Shown here: positions 1 through 7,765 of the stretch, piece after piece
How positions within the stretch are numbered: position 1 is the stretch's first letter
Layout of the letters: each line of letters begins with the position of its first letter
Source: Hyphomonadaceae bacterium
GTDB taxonomy: Bacteria; Pseudomonadota; Alphaproteobacteria; Rhizobiales; Hyphomicrobiaceae
Reading direction: 5' to 3'
DNA: 64,000 bases
Assembly: GCA_019747815.1 (NCBI GenBank)
Contig: JAIEQJ010000035.1
Location: forward strand, 153,694 to 217,693
Made by a program: the position numbers and the translations under genes
Notes under the pieces: model-generated
What the model saw: the letters and a program-made list of their open reading frames with translations, nothing else
Told to the model about the DNA's origin: nothing
Database searches by the model: none

Positions 1-175
1 CGAGCACCTTCACCGCGCCGGCACGCTCGATGCTGCCCAGCGCGTCCGCCAGCGCCTGCGCCATGGGCGCGTCGAGCACGTTGAGGCTGTGGGGCCGGTT
101 GAGCGTGATGCGCGCAACCACACCGTCGGTCCTCAGCAGCACGCCGTTGCCATCACCCCCATTGCCATCACCCAT
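1..175 (-). CDS. Enoyl-CoA hydratase/isomerase (crotonase) family, N-terminal part only
   Basis: The gene runs off the left edge, so only about 58 N-terminal residues are visible. They read GVVARITLNRPHSLNVLDAP followed by an amphipathic helix, the usual first strand-helix of crotonases that act on acyl-CoA thioesters. The ATG at 175 is chosen because GGGAGG lies six bases upstream; a second in-frame ATG at 181 would touch that Shine-Dalgarno. It is divergent from the crotonase at 341, and the shared 165-bp gap holds a 16-nt tandem repeat. The active-site half is outside the window, so substrate and completeness cannot be judged. It probably belongs to the same acyl-CoA catabolic island. Confidence 0.75.
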   Translation of the reverse strand, partial: MGDGNGGDGNGVLLRTDGVVARITLNRPHSLNVLDAPMAQALADALGSIERAGAVKVL

Positions 176-209
176 GTGCATCCTCCCGCATGACGAGAGC
201 CACCGGTGC

Positions 210-273
210 TTGCATCGGCCAGGCCTTGCATCGGCCGAGATCTGCATCCGCCAAGCCTTGCATCGGGCTGGCC
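210..273. repeat. Four-copy 16-nt imperfect tandem repeat
   Basis: Copies begin at 210, 226, 242 and 258, an exact 16-nt period. Units are TTGCATCGGCCAGGCC, TTGCATCGGCCGAGAT, CTGCATCCGCCAAGCC and TTGCATCGGGCTGGCC. The TGCATC core is kept in every copy. The array sits between two divergent crotonase genes, so it may be a regulator-binding array or simple slippage product; nothing in the sequence decides which. Confidence 0.7.
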
Positions 274-310
274 GTTGCTCTCATGTGCCGACTAGACTAA
301 CTTGAAGACA

Positions 311-331
311 AAAATGAATTCAACTCATTTT
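311..331. promoter_or_regulatory. Operator-like dyad next to crotonase ribosome binding site
   Basis: Arms AAAATGA (311-317) and TCATTTT (325-331) are perfect inverted repeats around a 7-nt spacer, and TGAATTCA (315-322) is an inner palindrome. The right arm touches the Shine-Dalgarno TGGAGG (331-336) of the gene starting at 341, so a bound repressor would block transcription or translation. The nearby TetR regulator (5575) is a possible binder; that is inference. Confidence 0.4.
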
Positions 332-340
332 GGAGGCGCG

Positions 341-1120
341 ATGTCCGAGGTTCGGTGTGAGCGGCGCGGTGAGGCCCTGTGGCTGACCATCGATCGCGAG
401 GCAAGCCGCAACGCGCTCAACGAAGCCGTTCTGGACGGCCTGCGCCACGGCCTCCTGTCGCTTGCAAGCCAGCCTGACATTCGCGCCGCCGTGATCACGG
501 GCGCGGGCGAGAAGGCCTTCTGCGCCGGCGGCGATCTCAAGCCCACCGCCGAAGGCGACCCCTTCCACGTCGATCCCGCAGAGGTCGACAATCCCGTCGT
601 CAAGCTGTTCCGCACCATCCTCGATTGCCCCGTGCCGGTCATCGCGCGCGTCAATGGTCACGCCCTGGCGGGAGGGTTCGGTCTTGCCTGCGCTACCGAT
701 GTCGCCGTCGTTGCCGAGCATGCGCGCCTCGGCGTTCCGGAGGCGCGCATCGGCATCTTTCCGATGATGATCCTGCCCTACATGCTGCGCACCATCCCGC
801 GGCGCAAGCTGCTGGAGCTCTGCCTGACAGCCGAGCCGATCACGGCCGCCGAGGCCCTGGCGCACGGCATCGTCAATCATGTGGTGCCGCTGGCCGGGCT
901 TGATGCCAAGGTCGACGCGCTGGTGGCCGCCATCGCCCGGTGCTCGCCGACGGCGCTGCGCATGGGACGGCGTGCGCTCGCCACCATCGACGCCCTGCCG
1001 CTCGATGCGGGCCTTGAGTACGCCCAGCGGGTGCTGCCGCAGATGGCGCGCACGCAGGACGCCCGCGAGGGCTTCAAAGCCTTCAACGAGCGCCGCGCGC
1101 CGGTCTGGACAGGGCGCTGA
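341..1120 (+). CDS. Enoyl-CoA hydratase, crotonase family (AtuE/LiuC-like)
   Basis: A 259-residue crotonase likely to hydrate a branched or carboxylated enoyl-CoA. The start at 341 is supported by TGGAGG four bases upstream. The oxyanion-hole segments FCAGGDL (about residues 60-66) and GHALAGGFGLACATD (106-120) are present. Glu134 in GVPEARIG matches the second catalytic Glu of hydratases, while the position of the first catalytic Glu is Gly (GGFG). Other hydratases for glutaconyl-type CoA esters also lack it. Four bases separate it from the AtuA-like gene. In the atu and liu pathways of Pseudomonas a crotonase follows a biotin-dependent acyl-CoA carboxylase, and that carboxylase is nearby at 6201-9881. 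The exact substrate is not determinable. Confidence 0.85.
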   Translation: MSEVRCERRGEALWLTIDREASRNALNEAVLDGLRHGLLSLASQPDIRAAVITGAGEKAFCAGGDLKPTAEGDPFHVDPAEVDNPVVKLFRTILDCPVPVIARVNGHALAGGFGLACATDVAVVAEHARLGVPEARIGIFPMMILPYMLRTIPRRKLLELCLTAEPITAAEALAHGIVNHVVPLAGLDAKVDALVAAIARCSPTALRMGRRALATIDALPLDAGLEYAQRVLPQMARTQDAREGFKAFNERRAPVWTGR

Positions 1121-1124
1121 GGCC

Positions 1125-2969
1125 ATGGCCCGCGACACGGTGAGAATTGGCGGCGCGGCCGGTTTCTGGGGCGACAGCCTGGATGGCGCGCGCCAGCTCG
1201 TCCTGCATGGCGATGTCGACGTGCTGGTCTTCGACTACCTCGCCGAGGTCACCATCTCTCTGCTCGCGCGGATGCGCGCCCGCAAGCCCGCTGCCGGCTA
1301 CGTAACGGATTTCATCGACGCGATCGCGCCGGTTCTGGGCGACATCAAGCAGCGCGGCATCCGCGTCATATCCAATGCTGGCGGCATCAACCCGCAGGCT
1401 GCCGCCGCCGCCTTGGGAGAGCGGGCGCGATCGCTGGGGCTCGCCTTCAAGATCGCCGTGGTCACGGGCGACGATCTGATGCCGCGCGCAGACGAGCTGC
1501 GGCGGCATCGGATCAAGGAGATGTTCACCGGTGCGGATTTGCCCCCGCGCCTGTTGAGCGCCAATGCCTATCTCGGTGCCAGACCGATCGCAGCCGCGCT
1601 CGATCGGGGGGCCGACATCGTCATCACCGGGCGCTGCGTCGATTCCGCCGTCACCCTCGGCGCCCTCGTGCATCGTTTCGGCTGGCGCTGGAGCGACTGG
1701 GACAGGCTGGCCCAGGGCAGCGTCGCCGGGCATCTGCTCGAGTGCAGCACCCAGGTGACGGGTGGCATCGCCACGGACTGGGCCGATGTGCCCGGCTGGG
1801 ACGACATGGGCCTCCCGATCGCCGAGTGCAGCTCCGACGGCACCTTCATCATCACCAAGCCGCAGGGCACCGGCGGTCTGATCACGCCGCTGACGGTCGG
1901 AGAGCAGCTCCTCTATGAGATCGGCGATCCGGCCGCCTATGTGCTGCCGGACGTGCAATGCGACCTGCGCCAGATCAGGCTGACCCAGAGGGGGGCCGAC
2001 TGCGTCGAGGTTCGCGGCGCCAGGGGACGGCCGCCGACGGCCGATCTGAAGGTCAGCGCCACCTACGCCGATGGCTATCGGGCGATCGGCACCGTCACCT
2101 TGGCGGGGCGCGATGCCGCGCCCAAGGCCCGGCGTGCCGGCGCGGCCATCTTCAAGCGCGCCCGCCGCCTGCTGGCGGCGCGGCAGCTCGGCGATTTCAC
2201 CGAGACCTCGATCGAGGTCCTCGGCACGGAGGCGGTCTACGGCGCGTCCGCGCGCGCCCAGGCGGCTGCAGCCCGCGAGGTCGTTCTGAAGCTCGCCGCC
2301 ACGCATCCTGACGCAGGGGCGCTCGAGATCTTCGCCCGCGAGATCATTCCGGCTGCGTCCTCGATGGCGCAGGGCTTGACCGGCTTCTTTGCCGGGCGTC
2401 CCGGTGTGCAGCCCGTCGTGCGCCTCTTCTCCTTTCTGTGGCCGAAGCGCGATGTGCAGCCGCTCGTGTCCATGGCCGGAGAGGACACGCCCGTTCCGTT
2501 CGACCCGGTCCCGGCCGTGGCGGCGCTGCCGGTCTCGCTCACGGTCGTGCCCGCCGGCATCCTGTCCGAGCCCGCGGCGTGCGTGCCGCTGGTCGCCCTG
2601 GCGGTTGGCCGCAGCGGCGACAAGGGCAACATGGCCAACATCGGCATCATCGCGCGGCGGGCGGAGTATCTTCCCTGGATCAAGGCGGCGCTCACGTCGG
2701 AGCGCCTGATGGCCTGGTTCGCCCAGACGGGCGTCACGCACGTCGAGCGGTTCGACCTGCCCGGCATGCACGCGATCAACTTCCTCCTGCACGAGGCGCT
2801 GGGCGGCGGCGGCATGGCCTCGCTGCGCATCGATCCTCAGGGCAAGGCATTCGCGCAGATGCTCATGGACATCGAGGTTGCGGTTCCGGCCGCGCTGGCC
2901 GACGCAGCGCGCGCGGCGGGATACGGCGCCGGCAGCCGAGACATCCGTGCTGCCGACGCGCCATCTTGA
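1125..2969 (+). CDS. AtuA-like protein (DUF1446 plus C-terminal AtuA-like ferredoxin-fold domain)
   Basis: A 614-residue protein matching the acyclic-terpene-utilisation protein AtuA. The N-terminal ~450 residues carry DUF1446 features: RIGGAAGFWGD at the start, NAGGINP near residue 88, DIVITGRCVDSA, and TQVTGG. The last ~110 residues (GRSGDKGNMANIGI, then a region ending in MLMDIEV) are the AtuA C-terminal ferredoxin-like domain; both domains are fused here, as in AtuA itself. The biochemical role of AtuA is unknown, but the gene accompanies geranyl-CoA or methylcrotonyl-type carboxylase clusters. The ATG at 1125 lies four bases after the crotonase stop; the open frame extends upstream but inside the crotonase. 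Together with the hydratase and carboxylase it marks the island as branched-acid catabolism. Confidence 0.85.
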   Translation: MARDTVRIGGAAGFWGDSLDGARQLVLHGDVDVLVFDYLAEVTISLLARMRARKPAAGYVTDFIDAIAPVLGDIKQRGIRVISNAGGINPQAAAAALGERARSLGLAFKIAVVTGDDLMPRADELRRHRIKEMFTGADLPPRLLSANAYLGARPIAAALDRGADIVITGRCVDSAVTLGALVHRFGWRWSDWDRLAQGSVAGHLLECSTQVTGGIATDWADVPGWDDMGLPIAECSSDGTFIITKPQGTGGLITPLTVGEQLLYEIGDPAAYVLPDVQCDLRQIRLTQRGADCVEVRGARGRPPTADLKVSATYADGYRAIGTVTLAGRDAAPKARRAGAAIFKRARRLLAARQLGDFTETSIEVLGTEAVYGASARAQAAAAREVVLKLAATHPDAGALEIFAREIIPAASSMAQGLTGFFAGRPGVQPVVRLFSFLWPKRDVQPLVSMAGEDTPVPFDPVPAVAALPVSLTVVPAGILSEPAACVPLVALAVGRSGDKGNMANIGIIARRAEYLPWIKAALTSERLMAWFAQTGVTHVERFDLPGMHAINFLLHEALGGGGMASLRIDPQGKAFAQMLMDIEVAVPAALADAARAAGYGAGSRDIRAADAPS

Positions 2970-2981
2970 GCCGGGAAGGCA

Positions 2982-3058
2982 CCAGTGTGATGATCGAGAA
3001 ATTCACCCTTCCTCGCAGCACGCCTACTGAGCGAATTTCTCGATCTGAATCACACTGG
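2982..3058. repeat. Long imperfect hairpin 1 of a tandem pair
   Basis: Left arm 2982-3004 and right arm 3033-3058 are identical when one is reversed and complemented, except that the right arm carries three extra bases. The arm begins CCAGTGTGAT and ends GATCGAGAAATTC; the loop is 28 nt. It follows the AtuA-like stop by 12 bases and precedes a second hairpin with the same design. Such a structure could be a REP-like or MITE-like element, or an RNA processing or attenuation site. Confidence 0.75.
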
Positions 3059-3070
3059 AACCATGAGCTT

Positions 3071-3147
3071 GCTAGTGTCCTTTCGATCGCGAAGTTCGTT
3101 CAGCGCCTGCTGCAAGTTCCGGCGAACTTCGCGATCGGGACACTAGC
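3071..3147. repeat. Long imperfect hairpin 2, abutting the SDR start codon
   Basis: Left arm 3071-3098 and right arm 3123-3147 pair completely apart from a 3-nt insertion in the left arm. The arm begins GCTAGTGTCC and ends CGATCGCGAAGTTCG; the loop is 24 nt. It shares the pattern AGTGT..GATCG.GAA.TTC with hairpin 1, including the place of the 3-nt insertion, so the two look related. The right arm ends one base before the ATG at 3148, leaving no ordinary ribosome binding site outside the structure. Confidence 0.75.
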
Positions 3148-4005
3148 ATGACAAACAGTCCCACAAACGAAGAGTTGACGGATGAAGCGCTGGCGGCGTT
3201 GCCGCTGATCTACCGCGACGGGCTCTTCAAGGATCAGGTTGTGCTCGTGTCCGGCGCCGGCCGCGGCCTCGGCAAGGCGATCGCATTCCAGTTCGCCCGT
3301 CTGGGCGCCAAGCTTGCCATCTGCGGCCGCAAGCAAGAGCCGCTGGAGGCCACCGCGGCCGCCTTGCGCAAGCTCGGCGCCGAGGTGCTGGCCATGCCCG
3401 CGACCATCCGCGACCCCGCCCAGGTGGCCCAGCTCTTCGATGCCGCATTCGCGCGCTTTGGCCGGCTCGACCACCTCGTCAACAACGCCGGCGGCCAGTT
3501 TCCGCAGGCGGCCATCGACTTCTCCGTCAAGGGCTGGAATGCCGTCATCGACACCAACCTGAGCGGCACCTGGTACATGATGCAGGCGGCGGCGCGGCGC
3601 TGGCGCGACAGCGGGCAGAAGGGCTCCATCGTCAACATCGTGGCGCCGTTCTGGCGCGGCATGCCCGGCATCGCCCACACCTGCGCCGCCCGGGCCGGCG
3701 TCGTCTATCTCTCCAAGACCGTTGCCATCGAGTGGGCGCCGCTCGGCATCCGCGTCAACTGCCTGGCTCCCGGCATCATCGCCACCGGGGGCATGCAGGT
3801 CTATCCGGAAGAGGCCCGCCGCGAGCTGCCGCGGTCGAACCTCATGCAGCGCTTCGGCAGCGTCGCCGACGTGATGAACGCGGTCTGCTATCTCGCCGGC
3901 CCATCCGGCGACTTCATCACCGGCGAGGTGCTGGCGGTGGACGGCGGCAACCAGATCTGGGGCGATCAGTGGACCATCCCCCGGCCCGACTGGTTCCGCC
4001 AATGA
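3148..4005 (+). CDS. SDR family oxidoreductase, enoyl-CoA reductase (PECR/DECR)-like
   Basis: A 285-residue NAD(P)-dependent reductase. The cofactor loop GAGRGLGK (about residue 36) and LVNNAGGQ are clear. The usual YxxxK catalytic motif is not present: the aligned segment reads HTCAARAGV, with Thr and Arg where Tyr and Lys normally stand. This is the pattern of trans-2-enoyl-CoA and 2,4-dienoyl-CoA reductases (motif xxAARAGV), so an acyl-CoA substrate is likely. SDRs also occur in the atu cluster (AtuB, AtuG). The ATG at 3148 directly follows hairpin 2 and lacks a visible Shine-Dalgarno; no better in-frame start exists before the Rossmann strand. Expression may depend on melting of that hairpin. 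Confidence 0.85.
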   Translation: MTNSPTNEELTDEALAALPLIYRDGLFKDQVVLVSGAGRGLGKAIAFQFARLGAKLAICGRKQEPLEATAAALRKLGAEVLAMPATIRDPAQVAQLFDAAFARFGRLDHLVNNAGGQFPQAAIDFSVKGWNAVIDTNLSGTWYMMQAAARRWRDSGQKGSIVNIVAPFWRGMPGIAHTCAARAGVVYLSKTVAIEWAPLGIRVNCLAPGIIATGGMQVYPEEARRELPRSNLMQRFGSVADVMNAVCYLAGPSGDFITGEVLAVDGGNQIWGDQWTIPRPDWFRQ

Positions 4006-4140
4006 TCTGATCCAACAACTCCAGTATCCGCTGCGCGCTCGGGGAGACCTTCGATGGTCCCAACCCACAATGCGCATGATGCGGTCGCCAACTGAGAAAG
4101 TGCTGATCGCGCCCAAGACCCTCGCAAAGAGCCGGACCGG

Positions 4141-5349
4141 CTAGCTCCGCATCAGCTCGCCGCCGATGATGAGCTTGCGCACCTCCGTTGTCCCGGCGCC
4201 GATCTCGAGCAGCTTGGTGGCGCGATACAGCCGGTTGATCTCCGTCTCGCGCATGTAGCCGGCGCCGCCGAAGATCTGCACCGCCTCGGTGATCACCTTG
4301 GTGCACCCTTCCGCCGCATAGAGGATGCTCGCGGCCGTCAGCTTGTGGATGTCCCCGCGTCCACCGGCGCCGACCTCCAGCGCGTTGGCCTCGGCCAGCG
4401 TGCGATAGCTGAACGTGCGCATGGTCTCGATGGTGGTGTACATATCGGCCAGCTTCGCCTGCACGAGCTGAAACTCGCCGATGCGCTTGCCGAACTGCTT
4501 GCGCGTCTTGGCGTAGTCGAGGGCCAGATCGAAGGCGCGCTCGGCCATGCCGATATTGATCATGGCCACGATGGCGCGCTCCAGATCGAGGCCGCTCATC
4601 ACGACGGCCACGCCGGCGTCCTCCTCGCCGACCAGATTTGCCGCAGGCACGCGGCAATCGTCGAACAGCAGCTCGGCCGTGGTGGAGCCGCGAAAGCCCA
4701 TCTTGTCGAGCTTCTGCGCCACGCTGAAGCCCGGAAAGCCTTTCTCGATCACGAACGCGGAGATGCCCTTGGCGCCCTTCTCCCTGTCGGTCTTGGCATA
4801 CACCAGCAGAACGTCGGCGATGGGTCCGTTGGTGATGTAGAGCTTGCGGCCGTTGATGACGTAATGGTCGCCGTCACGCCGGGCCTGCGTCGCCATCGAT
4901 CCCAGCGCATCCGAGCCGGCACCCGGCTCCGTCAGGCCGAGCGCGCCGATGGCGGTTCCGTTGCACAGCCCCGGCAGGTAGCGCCGCTTGATGGCGTCGT
5001 TGGCGTTGCGCGCGATGTTGTTGAGGCACAGGTTCTCATGCGCCGCATAGCTGAGGGCAACCGCCGGGTTCCAGCGTGCCAGACCCTGCGTGATGAGGCC
5101 CGAGGTGAAAAAGTCACTGCCCGCGCCGCCGAGCTCCGGCTCGACGGTCACGCCGAGAAAGCCCATGCGGGCCAGTGCCGGCATCACCTGTGGCGGCCAC
5201 CACTCCTCATCATCCATGCGCGCCTGCAGCGGCGCCAGCTCGTCCCTGGCGAAGCGATCGGCCTGGTCGAGGATCTCCTGCTGGTCCGCCGTCAGCCGAA
5301 ATCCGTGCTGCAGGAGCCTGTTGGAGCCGTGCGCGGCCTGGACCGTCAT
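4141..5349 (-). CDS. Acyl-CoA dehydrogenase, isovaleryl-CoA dehydrogenase type
   Basis: A 402-residue FAD enzyme that would desaturate a short branched acyl-CoA. LTEPGAGSD (about 139-147) and WITNGP-like YITNGP are FAD/acyl-CoA segments. The catalytic Glu is placed as in isovaleryl-CoA dehydrogenase, in MSGLDLER (Glu257), and the position used by most family members reads IGAGT without Glu. NLCLNNIARNAN and MGFRGSTTAELLF also match that branch. The start at 5349 is favoured over an in-frame ATG at 5421 because GGGAG lies 8 bases upstream and the family N-terminus fits. It is divergent from the TetR regulator, with a dyad between them. It should supply the 3-methyl-enoyl-CoA for the carboxylase. 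Confidence 0.9.
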   Translation of the reverse strand: MTVQAAHGSNRLLQHGFRLTADQQEILDQADRFARDELAPLQARMDDEEWWPPQVMPALARMGFLGVTVEPELGGAGSDFFTSGLITQGLARWNPAVALSYAAHENLCLNNIARNANDAIKRRYLPGLCNGTAIGALGLTEPGAGSDALGSMATQARRDGDHYVINGRKLYITNGPIADVLLVYAKTDREKGAKGISAFVIEKGFPGFSVAQKLDKMGFRGSTTAELLFDDCRVPAANLVGEEDAGVAVVMSGLDLERAIVAMINIGMAERAFDLALDYAKTRKQFGKRIGEFQLVQAKLADMYTTIETMRTFSYRTLAEANALEVGAGGRGDIHKLTAASILYAAEGCTKVITEAVQIFGGAGYMRETEINRLYRATKLLEIGAGTTEVRKLIIGGELMRS

Positions 5350-5399
5350 GGAGCGTTCTCCCGGAGGTGACGAGGCTCTGAGGCCTCTTGACTTGCCAA

Positions 5400-5416
5400 A
5401 GTGAAGCGCATTCACT
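5400..5416. promoter_or_regulatory. Dyad between divergent ACAD and TetR genes
   Basis: AGTGAA-GCGCA-TTCACT is an inverted repeat of 6-nt arms in the 225-bp gap between divergent genes. A possible plus-strand promoter has TTGACT at 5388-5393 and TTCACT/CACTAT 17-19 bases on, so the dyad would overlap the -10 region. This is the expected place for a TetR operator controlling both directions. Binding by the adjacent regulator is inferred, not shown. Confidence 0.5.
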
Positions 5417-5574
5417 ATCAATAATCAAGCGATCGCGCATCGGGCTCGACCCCGGAGCGTGCAAACAATGCGAACGGAAACGCCGAGGTGGGATGCGATG
5501 CGGCAATTGCCATTGGCTTGCGAACATCGTCGTCACGTGCCGCCGACCCAGCCGGCTGGGGTGCAGTGACGCTC

Positions 5575-6204
5575 ATGCCCGTCATCAGCACCGAGCGCAT
5601 GCGCGACAGGCGCGATAGTATTCTCGCCGCCGCCAGCCGCGTCTTCTCGCAAAAGGGCTTCCAGGCCGCCTCGATCGCCGAGATTGCGCGCGCGGCCGGC
5701 GTTTCCGACGGCCTCGTCTATAAGTATTTCGAGAACAAGCGCGAGCTGCTGATCTCCGCGCTGACCGCGTTCTACGAGCGCGTCATCGATGATCTTGAGC
5801 AGCAGGTTGAGCTCGGCGAGACCTTTGCGGATCGCCTGCGGCTGCTTGTGCAGACCCACCTTGGCGTTTTCGTCCGCGATACCGGCCTGTGCCGGCTATT
5901 CATCTCCGAGGTTCGCGTCGCGACGGACTATCCCGGCTCCGCCATTCAGGTTCTGAACAAGCGCTACACGGCCGTCCTGCTGCGCATCGTGCACGACGGC
6001 ATCAGGAACGGCGAGGTGCGGCCCGATACCGACCCGCGCGTGGTGCGCGATCTGCTGTTCGGCGCCGTGGAGCACGTGGCCTGGCGGCACGTCACGACCC
6101 GCAAGGCGATCGATTGCGATCGGCTCGGCCGGCAGATCGCGGGCATGATCGTCGGTGGAATTGCGCCGCCCAGGCCGGCGGCCAGGCGCAGGGCGGCATC
6201 ATGA
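5575..6204 (+). CDS. TetR/AcrR family transcriptional regulator
   Basis: A 209-residue repressor. The N-terminal helix-turn-helix is typical: RDSILAAASRVFSQKGF, then SIAEIARAAGVSDGLVYKYF (about residues 31-50). The C-terminal ~150 residues are the ligand-binding and dimer domain. It is divergent from the acyl-CoA dehydrogenase and overlaps the biotin carboxylase start by ATGA, so it is the first gene of the carboxylase-transporter operon and probably senses an acyl-CoA or acid of this pathway, as AtuR and LiuR do in Pseudomonas (LiuR is MerR-type). ATG 5575 is chosen; a GTG three codons upstream is possible. Confidence 0.85.
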   Translation: MPVISTERMRDRRDSILAAASRVFSQKGFQAASIAEIARAAGVSDGLVYKYFENKRELLISALTAFYERVIDDLEQQVELGETFADRLRLLVQTHLGVFVRDTGLCRLFISEVRVATDYPGSAIQVLNKRYTAVLLRIVHDGIRNGEVRPDTDPRVVRDLLFGAVEHVAWRHVTTRKAIDCDRLGRQIAGMIVGGIAPPRPAARRRAAS

Positions 6205-7688
6205 CGGCGCCGATCCACGCGTTCAGGACCGTTCTGGTCGCCAATCGGGGCGAGATCGCCTTGCGCATTCTGCGCACGGTCAAGGCCCTCGGCCTTGAGG
6301 GCGCCATCGTCCATCATGCCATCGATCGCGACAGCCCGGCCGTGCGGGCGGCCGACAAGGCGCACGAGATCGGGGGCGCGAGCCCGATTGCGGCCTATCT
6401 TGACGGCGCCCAGATCATTGCGGCCGCGCGTGCGCTGGGGGCGCAGGCCATCCATCCGGGCTATGGCTTCCTGTCGGAGAATGCCGGCTTTGTCCGGCAG
6501 GTGGCGCAAGCGGGCCTGATCTTCGTGGGGCCGTCGCCGGACGCCATCGAGCTGATGGGTGACAAGGTGCGGGCGCGCGCGTTCGCGACCAAGCATGGCT
6601 TTCCCGTTGCCCCCTCCGCCATCGAGGACGATGCGCCGAGAACGTTCCTTGAGCGCGCCAGGGCCTTGGGCTTTCCGCTGCTGATCAAGCCGGCGGCGGG
6701 GGGCGGCGGCAAGGGCATGCGCATCGTGCGCGACGCCGCCGCGCTCGAGGAGGAGATTGCACGGGCGCGCAGCGAGGGTGAGCGCTATTTCGGCGATGGC
6801 CGCCTCTACGTGGAGCGGTATGTGGAGAACCCGCGCCACATCGAGGTGCAGATCCTCGGCGACGCCCATGGCAACGTCGTCCACCTGTTCGAGCGCGAGT
6901 GCTCCGTGCAGCGGCGCTTCCAGAAGATCATCGAGGAATCGCCGTCTCCCGCCCTCACGCCCCACGAGCGCGCCGAGATCGCCACAACGGCACGCAACAT
7001 CGCCAAGGCCGCCGGCTACACCAACGCCGGCACCGTTGAGTTCATCTACAGCAGCGGCAAGTTCTACTTCCTGGAAATGAACACGCGCCTGCAGGTCGAG
7101 CATCCCGTGACCGAGATGGTGACGGGCATCGATCTCGTGGCCGAGCAGCTGCGGATCGCGGCCGGTGCCAGGCTTTCCGTCTCGCAGAGCGACATCATCT
7201 CGAGCGGCCATGCCATCGAGGCCCGCATCTATGCCGAGAGTCCCGGCCGCGGCTTCGCCCCGACGACCGGGCGTGTGCTCGAGCTGCGCGCGCCTCGCGG
7301 CGAGGGCGTGCGCTTCGACTGCGGCATCGCCAAGGGCCAGCACGTGACGGCGGCCTTCGATCCCATGCTCGCCAAGCTGATCGTGCATGGCACAGATCGT
7401 GAGCAGGCGTGCGCCCGCCTCGATTCGGCTCTGCGCGAGCTGGTGCTGCTCGGCTGCGAGACGAACGCGGGCTTCCTGCGCCGCGTCATCAGGCATCCGG
7501 CCTTTGCCGCCGGCGAGGTCCACACCGGCTTTCTCGATGCCCATCCCGAGATCGCGGCCGAGCCGCCTCTGCCGCGCGAGCTCGCCGACAAGCTTCTGGC
7601 CGCTGCCGCGCTGTCGACGCGCGCGGTCCGTGATGCCGCCGATGCCGTGCCGGCGCTGCATGCCGCCATGGGAGCCTGGAGGAACTGA
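6201..7688 (+). CDS. Acyl-CoA carboxylase, biotin carboxylase subunit (no carrier domain)
   Basis: A 495-residue ATP-grasp biotin carboxylase. It starts [16 protein letters not shown] and contains the ATP loop AAGGGGKGMR (about 165-175), ECSVQRRFQKIIEE, and the catalytic EMNTRLQVEHPVTE (about 291-304), then HAIEARIYAE. Methylcrotonyl- and geranyl-CoA carboxylase alpha subunits are usually about 650 residues with a fused BT domain and biotin carrier. This protein stops after HAAMGAWRN, exactly where the linker to those domains begins. The remaining part is encoded separately at 7765-8271 in another frame. The TGA (7686-7688) overlaps the ATG of a 25-codon frame. The start overlaps the TetR stop as ATGA. 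Confidence 0.92.
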   Translation: MTAPIHAFRTVLVANRGEIALRILRTVKALGLEGAIVHHAIDRDSPAVRAADKAHEIGGASPIAAYLDGAQIIAAARALGAQAIHPGYGFLSENAGFVRQVAQAGLIFVGPSPDAIELMGDKVRARAFATKHGFPVAPSAIEDDAPRTFLERARALGFPLLIKPAAGGGGKGMRIVRDAAALEEEIARARSEGERYFGDGRLYVERYVENPRHIEVQILGDAHGNVVHLFERECSVQRRFQKIIEESPSPALTPHERAEIATTARNIAKAAGYTNAGTVEFIYSSGKFYFLEMNTRLQVEHPVTEMVTGIDLVAEQLRIAAGARLSVSQSDIISSGHAIEARIYAESPGRGFAPTTGRVLELRAPRGEGVRFDCGIAKGQHVTAAFDPMLAKLIVHGTDREQACARLDSALRELVLLGCETNAGFLRRVIRHPAFAAGEVHTGFLDAHPEIAAEPPLPRELADKLLAAAALSTRAVRDAADAVPALHAAMGAWRN

Positions 7689-7765
7689 TGCTGCCTGTGC
7701 CTGAGGATGCCGGCCCCATGACGACGCTCCCCGCCGCGCCGCGCAACTCGGCGGCGGCCCCCTGA
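7688..7765 (+). CDS. 25-codon linking reading frame between biotin carboxylase and carrier
   Basis: ATG at 7688 overlaps the biotin carboxylase stop (TGATG), and the TGA at 7763-7765 overlaps the carrier ATG (TGATG again). The peptide would be MLPVPEDAGPMTTLPAAPRN followed by SAAAP, rich in Pro and Ala like an interdomain linker. No homologue is recognised. Its likely role, if translated, is to pass ribosomes from one half of the split alpha subunit to the other. It may also be the trace of two old frameshifts in a once fused gene. Confidence 0.4.
   Translation: MLPVPEDAGPMTTLPAAPRNSAAAP

Noticed and set aside
4006..4140. Minus-strand stretch with SPSAQRILELLDQI-like reading
   Set aside because: It resembles a regulator C-terminus, but is very short, has no start and only one recognisable segment.
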